DNA of 64,000 nt from the NCBI RefSeq assembly GCF_000973105.1, contig NC_015844.1:4708501-4772500 (forward strand). The letters run 5' to 3'. Under the pieces are notes generated by a model. The model ran no database searches, was not told where the DNA came from, and saw only the letters and a program-made list of their open reading frames with translations. The DNA is from Zobellia galactanivorans (GTDB taxonomy: Bacteria > Bacteroidota > Bacteroidia > Flavobacteriales > Flavobacteriaceae). Below, piece after piece: positions 34,008-43,038 of this stretch. The position numbers and the translations under genes were made by a program. The number at the start of each line of letters is the position of its first letter. Positions within the stretch are counted from its first letter, which is position 1.

Positions 34008-35636
34008 TTATACTTGTATAACACCCAGGTTAAACTCCTTTTCAATAGGGGCATGGTTGGCCGCCTCGATTCCCATAGAAATCCATTTACGGGTATCCAA
34101 AGGGTTTATTACCGCATCGGTCCATAAACGGGAAGCCGCGTAATAAGGCGAAACCTGATTATCATACCTACTTTTGATTTTATTGAAAAGCTCGGCTTCT
34201 TTCTTTTCGGTAATCGTTTCCCCTTTTTTCTTGAGCGAGGCCTTTTCAATTTGCAAAAGTACTTTAGCGGCAGAGTTTCCGCCCATAACGGCAAGTTCCG
34301 CACTTGGCCAAGCTACTATAAGCCTTGGGTCATAAGCCTTTCCGCACATGGCGTAGTTTCCGGCACCATAACTATTGCCGATAACGATAGTGAATTTCGG
34401 AACTACGGAGTTACTTACGGCATTTACCATTTTCGCCCCATCCTTAATGATACCGCCATGTTCACTTTTGCTTCCTACCATAAACCCGGTAACGTCTTGC
34501 AGGAAGACAAGTGGGATTTTCTTCTGGTTGCAATTGGCAATAAAGCGGGTGGCCTTATCCGCGGAATCGGAATAGATGACCCCGCCGAACTGCATTTCCC
34601 CCTTTTTTGTCTTTACGACCTTGCGTTGGTTCGCCACTATACCTACGGCCCAACCATCAATCCTGGCATAGCCCGTTAAAATGGTTTTACCGTAACCTTC
34701 TTTGTATTCTTCAAATTCGGAATTGTCAACCAGGCGTTTTATAATTTCGCCCATATCATACTGATCCGTTCTGGAGCCGGGTAGAATGCCGAAAATATCA
34801 TCGGGATTTTCCTTGGGTTTTACCGCCTCTTTTCTATTGTATCCGGCCTTGTCAAAATCACCGATTTTGTCCATGATGTTCTTAATGGTATTCAGGGCAT
34901 CGGCATCATCTTTGGCCTTGTAATCGGTTACGCCGCTTATTTCACAATGGGTAGTGGCCCCTCCCAAGGTTTCATTGTCTATGCTTTCGCCAATAGCGGC
35001 TTTCACCAGATAGCTTCCGGCCAAGAAAATGCTTCCTGTTTTATCTACGATCAGTGCCTCGTCGCTCATGATGGGCAAATAGGCCCCGCCGGCCACACAA
35101 CTGCCCATGACCGCTGCAATTTGGGTAATTCCCATACTGCTCATTATCGCATTGTTCCTGAAAATTCGGCCAAAATGTTCTTTATCTGGGAAAATTTCAT
35201 CCTGGAGGGGAAGGTATACTCCCGCACTATCTACCAAATAGATAATGGGCAAGCGGTTTTCCATGGCGATTTCCTGGGCCCTAAGGTTTTTCTTGCCCGT
35301 TATGGGAAACCAGGCACCCGCCTTTACCGTGGCATCGTTCGCAACCACAAGACATTGCTTCCCGGAAACGTATCCCATTTTAATGACCACTCCGCCAGAA
35401 GGGCAACCGCCATGTTCTTCGTACATGCCATCGCCCACAAAGGCACCTATTTCAATACTGTCCTTGTCTGCGTCCAAGAGGTAGTCTATACGCTCACGGG
35501 CCGTCATTTTTCCTTGGGCGTGCTGTTTTTCGATGCGTGCTTTTCCTCCTCCAAGTTTTACTTGGGCCAAGCGCCTTTTAAGGTCGCTTAGTAGTAATTT
35601 GTTATGGTCTTCGTTCTTGTTGAATTTTATATCCAT
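34008..35636 (-). CDS. acyl-CoA carboxylase, carboxyltransferase (beta) subunit
   Basis: A 542-residue biotin-dependent carboxyltransferase with both crotonase-like halves. Segments include RIDYLLDADKDSIEIGAFVG, DSAGVYLPLQ, GSCVAGGAYLPIMSDEA and, in the second half, QDVTGFMVGSKSEHGGI and GNSYGAGNYAMCGKAYDPR. These fit methylcrotonyl-CoA or propionyl-CoA carboxylase beta chains; the biotin/carboxylase subunit is not adjacent, so the substrate stays open. ATG at 35636 is preferred to the in-frame TTG at 35657. It converges on menE. Confidence 0.9.
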   Translation of the reverse strand: MDIKFNKNEDHNKLLLSDLKRRLAQVKLGGGKARIEKQHAQGKMTARERIDYLLDADKDSIEIGAFVGDGMYEEHGGCPSGGVVIKMGYVSGKQCLVVANDATVKAGAWFPITGKKNLRAQEIAMENRLPIIYLVDSAGVYLPLQDEIFPDKEHFGRIFRNNAIMSSMGITQIAAVMGSCVAGGAYLPIMSDEALIVDKTGSIFLAGSYLVKAAIGESIDNETLGGATTHCEISGVTDYKAKDDADALNTIKNIMDKIGDFDKAGYNRKEAVKPKENPDDIFGILPGSRTDQYDMGEIIKRLVDNSEFEEYKEGYGKTILTGYARIDGWAVGIVANQRKVVKTKKGEMQFGGVIYSDSADKATRFIANCNQKKIPLVFLQDVTGFMVGSKSEHGGIIKDGAKMVNAVSNSVVPKFTIVIGNSYGAGNYAMCGKAYDPRLIVAWPSAELAVMGGNSAAKVLLQIEKASLKKKGETITEKKEAELFNKIKSRYDNQVSPYYAASRLWTDAVINPLDTRKWISMGIEAANHAPIEKEFNLGVIQV

Positions 35637-35709
35637 TTTTTTACCTTGACTTTTCAATGCTTAAAGATAAGGAGTAAAATTGTTTACATTTGAAAAAATC
35701 GAAAATCAT

Positions 35710-36708
35710 ATGGTACAAGAAATACGATGGGGAATTGTTGGTTTGGGAAGTATAGCTCACACCTTTGCGAAAGATTTGGCCCTGGTTACGGGCGGAACCT
35801 TGACCGCGGTGGCATCTAGAAGCCTTGAAAAAGCAAAGGCATTTGCCGGTGAATATGGGGTGGCCCATACTTTTGATACTTACGATGCCCTGTTTGAAAG
35901 TAAGGAGGTAGACGTGGTTTATATAGCAACCCCGCACACCTCACATGAAGCCTTGAGCATACGTGCCATGGAAAATGGCAAACATGTGCTCTGCGAAAAA
36001 CCGATGGGGGTGAACCCAGATCAGGTAGCGCGCATGATTGCCGTGGCCGAAAAGAACAAGGTGTTTTTAATGGAGGCGCTTTGGAGCCGTTTTAATCCAT
36101 CGATACGGAAAGCGAAACAACTAGTGGAAAGCGGTGAAATTGGTTCTGTAGGTTTTGTTCATGCCGATTTTGCCTTTTATGCCCTGAACAGGGATCCCGA
36201 TAACCGACTGCTCAACCCTGATCTGGCCGGTGGCTCTTTGCTCGATATAGGAATCTATCCCATTTTTCTGTCCTATTTACTGTTGGGCATGCCAAAAAAC
36301 ATACAAGCTTCGTCGCATTTATACAAGACGGGGGTAGAAATGCAGACCTCAATGATCTTTGATTATGAAGGCGCGCAGGCCATTCTGTATAGCGGATTAA
36401 ATTCCAAATCTGAAATGAAAGCCGAGATTTCGGGAAGTGAAGGCAGTATTTTTTTATCGCCGCGATGGCATGAGGCACAGGGGTATTCTATAGAAAAGGA
36501 GGGTGAATTGGTCGATTACAATTTGCCTACCAAGGGTAAGGGATACACTTATGAAATTGAGGAAGTACACAGCTGTTTGGCTTCCGGCAAGGTGCAAAGT
36601 TCGATGTGGAGCCATCGCAATAGTGTCGATTTGGCCCGGCTTCTTTATGAGGTGCGGCAAAAATCAAACATTATTTTTCCTTTCGAACAACAAAAAGAGG
36701 GCGTGTAG
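35710..36708 (+). CDS. Gfo/Idh/MocA family oxidoreductase
   Basis: A 332-residue NAD(P)-dependent oxidoreductase. The Rossmann loop is WGIVGLGSIAHTF, the family Lys lies in HVLCEKPMGVN, and the second domain has the GGSLLDIGIYPIFL segment seen in dimeric dihydrodiol dehydrogenase-like members. It acts on a sugar or related polyol; the substrate is unknown. ATG at 35710 is chosen over an in-frame TTG at 35680 because it directly precedes the Rossmann strand. Confidence 0.88.
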   Translation: MVQEIRWGIVGLGSIAHTFAKDLALVTGGTLTAVASRSLEKAKAFAGEYGVAHTFDTYDALFESKEVDVVYIATPHTSHEALSIRAMENGKHVLCEKPMGVNPDQVARMIAVAEKNKVFLMEALWSRFNPSIRKAKQLVESGEIGSVGFVHADFAFYALNRDPDNRLLNPDLAGGSLLDIGIYPIFLSYLLLGMPKNIQASSHLYKTGVEMQTSMIFDYEGAQAILYSGLNSKSEMKAEISGSEGSIFLSPRWHEAQGYSIEKEGELVDYNLPTKGKGYTYEIEEVHSCLASGKVQSSMWSHRNSVDLARLLYEVRQKSNIIFPFEQQKEGV

Positions 36709-36767
36709 CCTTGAAATACCCTAAAAATTACGATATTTGAAGTTACCAAAATCGAAACCGAAAAACC

Positions 36768-36950
36768 ATGGGAATGAATAAAAATACCGTATTGGCCTGG
36801 GCCACTTTTATAATGATTTTTGTGGGCTTGGCCCTAATCGCTTTAGGAGCCTTTAGATACGATGAAGTAGCAGGATGGGGCTTTGCCTCCGTAGGCATAG
36901 GATTCTTTGCTATTGCTTGGGTATTCAACGCACTTAAAGGACGGGTTTAG
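36768..36950 (+). CDS. small two-span membrane protein (CAL67264-type)
   Basis: A 60-residue protein with two hydrophobic helices (about residues 8-30 and 38-56) and a short basic C-terminus (LKGRV). It resembles the small membrane proteins called the CAL67264 family in Flavobacteriia, found just upstream of ettA as here (43 bp). No function is known. Codon use is like the neighbours and the start ATG is clear. Confidence 0.75.
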   Translation: MGMNKNTVLAWATFIMIFVGLALIALGAFRYDEVAGWGFASVGIGFFAIAWVFNALKGRV

Positions 36951-36992
36951 TCCACTCTTTTTAATATCCTCTAAAACACTTAAAACCATTAT

Positions 36993-38684
36993 ATGTCTGA
37001 CGATAAGAAAGTGATTTTCTCCATGTCGGGGGTCACTAAAACCTATAAGAACGCGAATACACCTGTTCTTAAGAATATATACCTAAGTTTTTTCTATGGT
37101 GCCAAGATTGGTATTTTAGGTCTAAACGGGTCGGGTAAATCAACCTTGTTAAAGATCATTGCGGGAGTTGACAAGAATTTTCAGGGCGATGTCGTTTTCT
37201 CCCCAGGATATAAAGTCGGTTACCTTGAACAAGAACCGGAGTTGGACGAAAACAAAACCGTGTTGGAGATTGTCAAGGAAGGCGTTAGCGAAACCGTGGC
37301 CATACTTGACGAGTACAACAAAATCAACGATATGTTCGGTCTTCCTGAAGTATATGAAGATGCCGATAAGATGCAGAAGTTAATGGATAAGCAGGCCGAG
37401 CTTCAAGATAAGATCGATGCTTCCAATGCCTGGGAATTGGACACGAAATTAGAAATCGCCATGGATGCCCTTCGCACCCCTGAGCCCGATAAAAAAATCG
37501 GGGTACTGTCCGGAGGGGAAAGAAGGCGTGTGGCCCTTTGCCGCCTATTGCTTCAAGAACCCGAAATATTATTGCTCGATGAGCCTACCAACCACCTTGA
37601 TGCCGAATCGGTACATTGGTTGGAACATCACTTGGCCCAATATAAAGGTACGGTCATTGCCGTTACCCACGACCGGTACTTCTTGGATAACGTAGCGGGA
37701 TGGATATTGGAATTGGACCGAGGTGAAGGTATTCCCTGGAAAGGAAACTATTCAAGTTGGTTGGACCAAAAATCAAAACGTCTGGAGCAGGAGAGCAAGA
37801 CGGCCTCTAAACGACAAAAAACCTTGGAGCGCGAGCTGGAATGGGTACGTCAGGGAGCGAAAGGACGTCAGACCAAACAAAAGGCGCGTTTGAAGAATTA
37901 CGACAAGTTGATGAGCCAAGATCAAAAACAACTTGACGAAAAACTTGAAATTTATATTCCGAACGGACCGCGATTGGGCACGAACGTGCTTGAAGCGAAT
38001 GGCGTTAGTAAGGCCTATGGCGACAAGTTATTGTACGAGGACCTGAACTTTAAATTACCACAAGCGGGTATCGTGGGGGTTATTGGCCCGAATGGAGCCG
38101 GTAAGACGACAATTTTTAGAATGATCATGGGAGAGGAAACTCCTGATAAAGGAGATTTTCAAGTGGGCGAGACCGCTAAAATCGCCTATGTAGACCAAAG
38201 TCATTCGAATATAGATCCCGAAAAAACCATTTGGCAAAACTTCAGTGATGAGCAAGAGCTTATTATGATGGGCGGTCGTCAAGTGAATTCAAGGGCCTAT
38301 TTAAGCAGGTTCAATTTTTCAGGAAGTGAACAGAATAAAAAAGTAAGTATGCTTTCCGGTGGTGAGCGTAACCGACTCCACTTGGCCATGACCCTAAAGG
38401 AAGAAGGTAATGTATTACTTTTGGATGAGCCTACCAACGACCTAGATGTTAATACCTTACGAGCCTTGGAAGAAGGTCTGGAAAACTTTGCAGGCTGTGC
38501 AGTGGTGATTTCCCACGACCGTTGGTTCCTAGATCGTATCTGTACCCATATCCTGGCCTTTGAAGGCGATTCACAGGTCTATTTCTTTGAAGGTTCCTTC
38601 TCCGATTACGAAGAGAACAAGAAAAAACGATTGGGAGGGGATTTGATTCCGAAACGTATTAAGTACAAGAAATTGATTCGATAG
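36993..38684 (+). CDS. ettA: energy-dependent translational throttle protein EttA
   Basis: An ABC-F protein of 563 residues with two ATPase domains and no membrane span. Walker A loops: GLNGSGKSTLL and GPNGAGKTTIF; signature motifs LSGGERRRVALCRLL and LSGGERNRLHLAMTL; Walker B LLLDEPTNHLD and LLLDEPTNDLD. The arm and linker between domains have the EttA pattern (ERELEWVRQGAKGRQ). EttA binds the ribosomal E site and adjusts the first peptide bond to ATP level. It is closed by a strong terminator. Confidence 0.95.
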   Translation: MSDDKKVIFSMSGVTKTYKNANTPVLKNIYLSFFYGAKIGILGLNGSGKSTLLKIIAGVDKNFQGDVVFSPGYKVGYLEQEPELDENKTVLEIVKEGVSETVAILDEYNKINDMFGLPEVYEDADKMQKLMDKQAELQDKIDASNAWELDTKLEIAMDALRTPEPDKKIGVLSGGERRRVALCRLLLQEPEILLLDEPTNHLDAESVHWLEHHLAQYKGTVIAVTHDRYFLDNVAGWILELDRGEGIPWKGNYSSWLDQKSKRLEQESKTASKRQKTLERELEWVRQGAKGRQTKQKARLKNYDKLMSQDQKQLDEKLEIYIPNGPRLGTNVLEANGVSKAYGDKLLYEDLNFKLPQAGIVGVIGPNGAGKTTIFRMIMGEETPDKGDFQVGETAKIAYVDQSHSNIDPEKTIWQNFSDEQELIMMGGRQVNSRAYLSRFNFSGSEQNKKVSMLSGGERNRLHLAMTLKEEGNVLLLDEPTNDLDVNTLRALEEGLENFAGCAVVISHDRWFLDRICTHILAFEGDSQVYFFEGSFSDYEENKKKRLGGDLIPKRIKYKKLIR

Positions 38685-38702
38685 ATAAAATCGATTTTAA
38701 GG

Positions 38703-38741
38703 AAAAAAAGCTCTTGAAAAATTTTCAAGAGCTTTTTTTTA
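38703..38741 (+). terminator. terminator after ettA (bidirectional)
   Basis: A long perfect stem, AAAAAAGCTCTTGAAAA with TTTTCAAGAGCTTTTTT, with A and T runs on both sides. It can also end the convergent MBL-fold gene. Confidence 0.92.
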
Positions 38742-38756
38742 TACTCGAAACGTATT

Positions 38757-39575
38757 TTAATAATCAGCCTTAGGGTACCAATCCAACTGGATCACTTCGA
38801 TATTGGGATCAGCAGCATTGACCAATTGTTTGAATTTAGAAACATCGCTTACATCGGGCTTACCTCTGTAATGGTAAGGGTAGACCTGTTTGGGTTTGAA
38901 TTCCAATACGGCATCGGCAGCGCTTTCAGGGGTCATGGTATAGGGAAGGTTCATACAAATAAAGGCCTTATCGATGTGCTTAAGGCTTCGCATTTCAGGA
39001 ATGTCTTCCGTATCGCCAGAAAAATAGATACGTTGGCCATCGATACTCAAAAGATAGCCATTACCACGGCCTTTCTCGTGAAACTTTAGGGCCTCCTTCC
39101 TTAGGTTGTACATTGGTATGGCTTCAATCGTAATTCCGTAGCGTTCCTTGCTGTCGCCGTTGTTCAATACATCAATCTGAGGGGTAAAGACATCGGGTAT
39201 TTTGTCGGCTACGGCTTGGGGCACTATAATTTTTGCTTTATCCGTGCCCAAAGCTTTTAGGGTCTCTAGGTCAAAATGGTCGCCATGGATGTCGGTTATC
39301 AATATGAGGTCGGGCGATTTATGGCCTTTGAACATGTCTATGCCTCCTACAGGGTCTATATAGACCGTTATATTGTTCCATTCCAAGACAGCGGTAGCGT
39401 GCTCAATAGGGCTTATCGTTACTTTGGAAGGTACATTTTCCGCCATAGCGGGAACCGAGGCCGTTTCATTGGCCTCTGATAGGGCTTTTTGATCCGGGGC
39501 GACTTCTTTTTTATTCTCTTTACACCCAAGAGTAAGGATGCTTGCACTAATCAATACAAATAGTATACGCTTCAT
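38757..39575 (-). CDS. MBL-fold metallohydrolase lipoprotein (UlaG-like)
   Basis: A 272-residue protein with a lipoprotein signal (ILTLGCKEN, Cys near 18) and a metallo-beta-lactamase-like domain. Metal-site residues appear in ITDIHGDHFD, IYFSGDTEDIPEM and YPYHYRGKPD. The compact motif order fits the UlaG-like group. It is probably periplasmic or on the outer membrane; the substrate is unknown. It follows the GNAT gene by 12 bp on the same strand, so they may be cotranscribed. Confidence 0.85.
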   Translation of the reverse strand: MKRILFVLISASILTLGCKENKKEVAPDQKALSEANETASVPAMAENVPSKVTISPIEHATAVLEWNNITVYIDPVGGIDMFKGHKSPDLILITDIHGDHFDLETLKALGTDKAKIIVPQAVADKIPDVFTPQIDVLNNGDSKERYGITIEAIPMYNLRKEALKFHEKGRGNGYLLSIDGQRIYFSGDTEDIPEMRSLKHIDKAFICMNLPYTMTPESAADAVLEFKPKQVYPYHYRGKPDVSDVSKFKQLVNAADPNIEVIQLDWYPKADY

Positions 39576-39587
39576 GGTGTTTTAGGT

Positions 39588-40043
39588 TTATAGGGTTAAT
39601 TGCATTTTAATATTGCTTCGTGTGTATTCAAGGTTTTCTTCAATGGGAACTTCTACAAAACCAAACTTTTTATAGATGTGCAGGGCGTTGTTCAATTTGG
39701 TGTTTGAATATAGAATCAAACGGCGCAAGGACTTTTTCTTTGAGAAGTCCAATACATGCGACAAGAGTTTTTGTCCAATTTTATGACCGCGATAGTTGGG
39801 ATCTACTGCCATTTTTCCCAATTCAAAGGTAGTGGGGCCGGCAGGAAGTAATGCACAACACCCTACGATATCGTTTTCCTTTTTTGCAAAAAAGATGTAA
39901 CCTCCTTTATCGATTATGCTTGCTTCGCAGTTTTCCAATAAATAGGTATCCAGCGGTTCTACCGCAAAAAACTCTTCGATCCATTTCAGGTTCAAGTCCC
40001 TAAATGCCGAGGCGTACAGAGGATTAAAAGGTACTATTTCCAT
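39588..40043 (-). CDS. GNAT family N-acetyltransferase
   Basis: A 151-residue single-domain acetyltransferase. The core reads GCCALLPAGPTTFELGKMAVD then PNYRGHKIGQKLLSHVL, the acetyl-CoA binding loop (R-G-x-x-I-G), and ends YKKFGFVEVP. The substrate is unknown. It is divergent from the coiled-coil membrane protein gene, with 168 bp between them. Confidence 0.88.
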   Translation of the reverse strand: MEIVPFNPLYASAFRDLNLKWIEEFFAVEPLDTYLLENCEASIIDKGGYIFFAKKENDIVGCCALLPAGPTTFELGKMAVDPNYRGHKIGQKLLSHVLDFSKKKSLRRLILYSNTKLNNALHIYKKFGFVEVPIEENLEYTRSNIKMQLTL

Positions 40044-40211
40044 TTCAGTTATAAGAAGGTGATATATAGATGTATTTAAAATTAAGGTTTCGTAAGGATT
40101 TATTTTCTTTAATAAACGATTTTTTTACATTAAAAAATCTAAAAATTAAAACTTATCGTATATACACCGATACAAACAAATAAATTCTTATTAGAAATAA
40201 ATCTTAACATT

Positions 40212-41099
40212 ATGACTGAAACAAAAAGTAACAATGGTTTGAAGGTGCTGGCAGGCTTGCTAGGTGTGGTACTTTTGGGTACCATCATCTATACCGTTAG
40301 TCTATATCAAGAAAAGAAAAAGAACGAAACTGCACTTACACAAGAAAAAGAGTTGGTTGTTGAAGACTTGAATAGTTTAAAGTCTGAATACGACAAAGCT
40401 ATTTTGGAAAGCAATGCAACCAATGAAGAGTTGGTATCCGCAAGGGACAACATTGCAAAATATATCGACTCTGTAAAAAGTATGAAAGCCGATATTTCTT
40501 CTTTGTCTAGATATAGAAGACAAGTTAGCATCTTAAAGCAAGAAAGGGAGCAATTGTTAAAGCAGGTAGATTCGCTTACCAAATCGAACACGCTTATTGC
40601 CATGCAAAGGGACAGTACTTATACTGAACTAGAGAAGCAAACTGTTTTTAACGATTCTTTGGTTGTTCAAAATACGCAATTGGCCGACGTTGTTGAAAAA
40701 GGATCTGCACTTAACTTATCTAAATTCAGTGTTGACGCCGTTAAGGAACGCAGCAGTGGTAAATTGGTTTCTACGTCAAGAGCAAAAAGAACCGATAAAT
40801 TCAAAATCTGTTTTACGGTTGCCGATAACGTAATCGCCCAAGCTGGAGACAGGGAATTCTTTATTGAAGTTCTTGACCCACAAGGTAACGTTTTAGGGGA
40901 AAGCTATTCTAAAACCAATGATTCCGGCGCATCTGTAACTTACAGCAAAGGAACTGGCTTCTACTACGAAAACAAATCATTGGACGTTTGTGATTACATC
41001 AGTAAGCCTGCGGGGGACTTCAAAGAAGGAAACTACATGGTCAACGTTTATGATGATAGACTTAAGTTGCTAGGAACTTCTAAGTTCACATTGAAATAA
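40212..41099 (+). CDS. membrane-anchored long coiled-coil protein of unknown function
   Basis: A 295-residue protein: one N-terminal span (LKVLAGLLGVVLLGTIIYTVSL, about 10-30), a coiled coil to about residue 160 rich in Glu, Lys, Ser and Asn, and a C-terminal domain (about 190-295) starting RTDKFKICFTVADN that looks all-beta. The last domain should lie in the periplasm. Not assigned to a named family. It stands alone between its own promoter region and a shared terminator. Confidence 0.8.
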   Translation: MTETKSNNGLKVLAGLLGVVLLGTIIYTVSLYQEKKKNETALTQEKELVVEDLNSLKSEYDKAILESNATNEELVSARDNIAKYIDSVKSMKADISSLSRYRRQVSILKQEREQLLKQVDSLTKSNTLIAMQRDSTYTELEKQTVFNDSLVVQNTQLADVVEKGSALNLSKFSVDAVKERSSGKLVSTSRAKRTDKFKICFTVADNVIAQAGDREFFIEVLDPQGNVLGESYSKTNDSGASVTYSKGTGFYYENKSLDVCDYISKPAGDFKEGNYMVNVYDDRLKLLGTSKFTLK

Positions 41100-41121
41100 T
41101 AAACACTACCATTTATATAAG

Positions 41122-41156
41122 AAAAGGGGCAATCTTAACAGATTGCCCCTTTTTAT
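41122..41156. terminator. bidirectional terminator between the coiled-coil gene and fumC
   Basis: AAAAGGGGCAATC pairs with GATTGCCCCTTTT around TTAACA, with A and T runs flanking, serving the two convergent genes. Confidence 0.92.
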
Positions 41157-41179
41157 TTGTACACTTTTCTAAGTCCAAC

Positions 41180-42577
41180 TTATTTAAGGCTACCTACCAT
41201 ATCGGCGGGTTTTACCCATTCGTCATAATCTTCGGCGGAAACATAACCGAGGTTAATGGCTTCTTCTTTTAAAGTGGTTCCGTTCTTATGGGCCGTATTG
41301 GCAATTTCGGCAGCTTTATAGTAGCCGATTTTTGTATTCAATGCCGTAACCAACATCAAGGAATTGTTTAAAAGCTCTTTGATAACTTCGTGGTTAGGCT
41401 CTATACCGGCCGCGCAGTTAACGTCAAAGCTCACACAGGCATCGCCGATCAATTGGGCGGATTGTAGGATGTTGGCGGCCATCATAGGTTTGAATACGTT
41501 CAATTCGTAGTGTCCTTGGGTACCTCCGACTGAAATCGCTACATCGTTCCCCATGACTTGGGCACATACCATGGTCATTGCTTCACATTGCGTCGGGTTA
41601 ACCTTTCCGGGCATAATGGAACTTCCCGGTTCGTTGGCGGGAATTATAATTTCACCGATACCTGAACGAGGTCCAGAGGCCATCATACGGATATCGTTGG
41701 CTATTTTGTTCAATGATACGGCTAGTTGTTTTAAGGCGCCGTGGCTCTCTACAATGGCATCATGTGCCGCAAGGGCTTCAAACTTGTTCTCGGCGGTACG
41801 GAAGGGCATACCGGTGAACTCGGCAATGTATTTCGCAACAAGAACATCATAACCCTTTGGGGTATTCAAACCGGTTCCGACAGCAGTTCCCCCTAAAGCC
41901 AATTCGCTTAGGTGATCAAGAGTATTGTTCAAAGCTTTCAAGCCGTGGTCCAATTGTGAAACATAGCCCGAAAATTCCTGTCCCAGGGTTAGGGGAGTGG
42001 CATCCATAAGGTGCGTACGACCGATCTTTACCACATTGGCGAACTCTTTGGATTTTTTGTCTAAAGTATCACGAAGCTGGGTAATACCCGGGATGGTCGT
42101 CTCTACAATTTTCTTGTAAGCGGCTATATGCATTCCCGTTGGGAAGGTATCGTTCGATGATTGTGATTTGTTGACATCGTCGTTAGGCTGAATCGTTTTT
42201 TCGCCTTCGCCAATTTTTTTTCCGGCAATTTCATGGGCGCGATTGGCAATCACTTCGTTAACGTTCATATTGCTCTGTGTTCCCGACCCGGTTTGCCATA
42301 TCACCAATGGAAATTGGTCATCAAGCTTTCCTTCTAGAATCTCGTCGCAGACCTGGGCGATCAAATCCCTTTTTTCTTGGGCAAGAACGCCAAGCTCGGC
42401 ATTGGCATAGGCCGCCGCTTTTTTAAGGAAGGCAAAACCGTAGACTACATCCAAGGGCATAGAGGCAGAAGGCCCGATTTTAAAATTATTACGGGAACGC
42501 TCTGTTTGTGCACCCCAGTATTTATCACTTGGAACCTGTACTTGGCCCATAGTGTCCTTTTCTATTCTAAAGCTCAT
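41180..42577 (-). CDS. fumC: class II fumarate hydratase
   Basis: A 465-residue fumarase/aspartase superfamily enzyme. Motifs: [28 protein letters not shown] and the catalytic signature [15 protein letters not shown]. It converts fumarate and malate in the TCA cycle. An in-frame ATG at 42613 would add 12 residues, but ATG at 42577 ([15 protein letters not shown]) matches the usual N-terminus. A TACCTTTG box lies on the same strand at 42609-42602. Confidence 0.95.
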   Translation of the reverse strand: MSFRIEKDTMGQVQVPSDKYWGAQTERSRNNFKIGPSASMPLDVVYGFAFLKKAAAYANAELGVLAQEKRDLIAQVCDEILEGKLDDQFPLVIWQTGSGTQSNMNVNEVIANRAHEIAGKKIGEGEKTIQPNDDVNKSQSSNDTFPTGMHIAAYKKIVETTIPGITQLRDTLDKKSKEFANVVKIGRTHLMDATPLTLGQEFSGYVSQLDHGLKALNNTLDHLSELALGGTAVGTGLNTPKGYDVLVAKYIAEFTGMPFRTAENKFEALAAHDAIVESHGALKQLAVSLNKIANDIRMMASGPRSGIGEIIIPANEPGSSIMPGKVNPTQCEAMTMVCAQVMGNDVAISVGGTQGHYELNVFKPMMAANILQSAQLIGDACVSFDVNCAAGIEPNHEVIKELLNNSLMLVTALNTKIGYYKAAEIANTAHKNGTTLKEEAINLGYVSAEDYDEWVKPADMVGSLK

Positions 42578-42687
42578 TTCTGGTAGTATTACGTTAGATG
42601 ACAAAGGTAGCATTTCACCATTTTATTTCGTCTTCGTAAGTTTAAAAATTTAGATTTTTCAACTTCTTCCATTTTTTTTGATTTCCA

Positions 42688-42720
42688 TTTGCAATTATCA
42701 TTCTTTCTAAAGTATCTTTG
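42688..42720 (+). promoter_or_regulatory. promoter of the 56-aa membrane protein (TTTG-N21-TATCTTTG)
   Basis: TTTG at 42688-42691 and TATCTTTG at 42713-42720 have canonical Bacteroidota spacing; the ATG follows 18 nt later. It supports the small frame as a real gene. Confidence 0.75.
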
Positions 42721-42738
42721 TATAGCAAAATTTAGCAC

Positions 42739-42909
42739 ATGGAATTTGATCAGTACCTTGGATTTTTAGCTTTCTTAACCATTTTAACCATCGGTTTTTG
42801 GTTGATGATTTTTTTATTGACCTTTGTAGTACCTTATTGGTTAGGGGGAAATATTATGGAACTCTATAAAGAGTGGAGAGAAAAGAAAAGAGCTAAACGT
42901 AGCGCATAG
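42739..42909 (+). CDS. 56-residue single-span membrane protein
   Basis: A short frame: MEFDQYLGFLAFLTI start, a long hydrophobic stretch (about 8-37) and a strongly basic C-terminus with KEWREKKRAKRSA. It has a good promoter upstream and a terminator 17 bp downstream, so it is very likely a real, independently transcribed gene. The topology should put the basic tail in the cytoplasm. No family is recognised. Confidence 0.75.
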   Translation: MEFDQYLGFLAFLTILTIGFWLMIFLLTFVVPYWLGGNIMELYKEWREKKRAKRSA

Positions 42910-42925
42910 TTGCGTTTTTACATAG

Positions 42926-42964
42926 AAAAAGCAGGAAAACGAATATTCGCTTTCCTGCTTTTTT
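42926..42964 (+). terminator. terminator of the 56-aa protein gene
   Basis: AAAAAGCAGGAAA pairs with TTTCCTGCTTTTT, with an inner CGAATATTCG palindrome. Confidence 0.9.
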
Positions 42965-42981
42965 GTGCCCTTGATCGAATA

Positions 42982-43020
42982 AAAAAATCCCCGCTAACAT
43001 TAAATTAGCGGGGATTTTTT
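42982..43020 (-). terminator. terminator of the TonB receptor operon
   Basis: AAAAAATCCCCGCTAA and TTAGCGGGGATTTTTT form a 16-bp stem with a 7-nt loop, 18 bp beyond the receptor stop. Confidence 0.93.
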
Positions 43021-43038
43021 ATTGAGCCTATTCTCTTT

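Noticed and set aside
34947-35591. A 214-residue plus-strand frame opposite the carboxyltransferase gene
   Set aside because: Antisense shadow; the minus-strand frame has all carboxyltransferase motifs.
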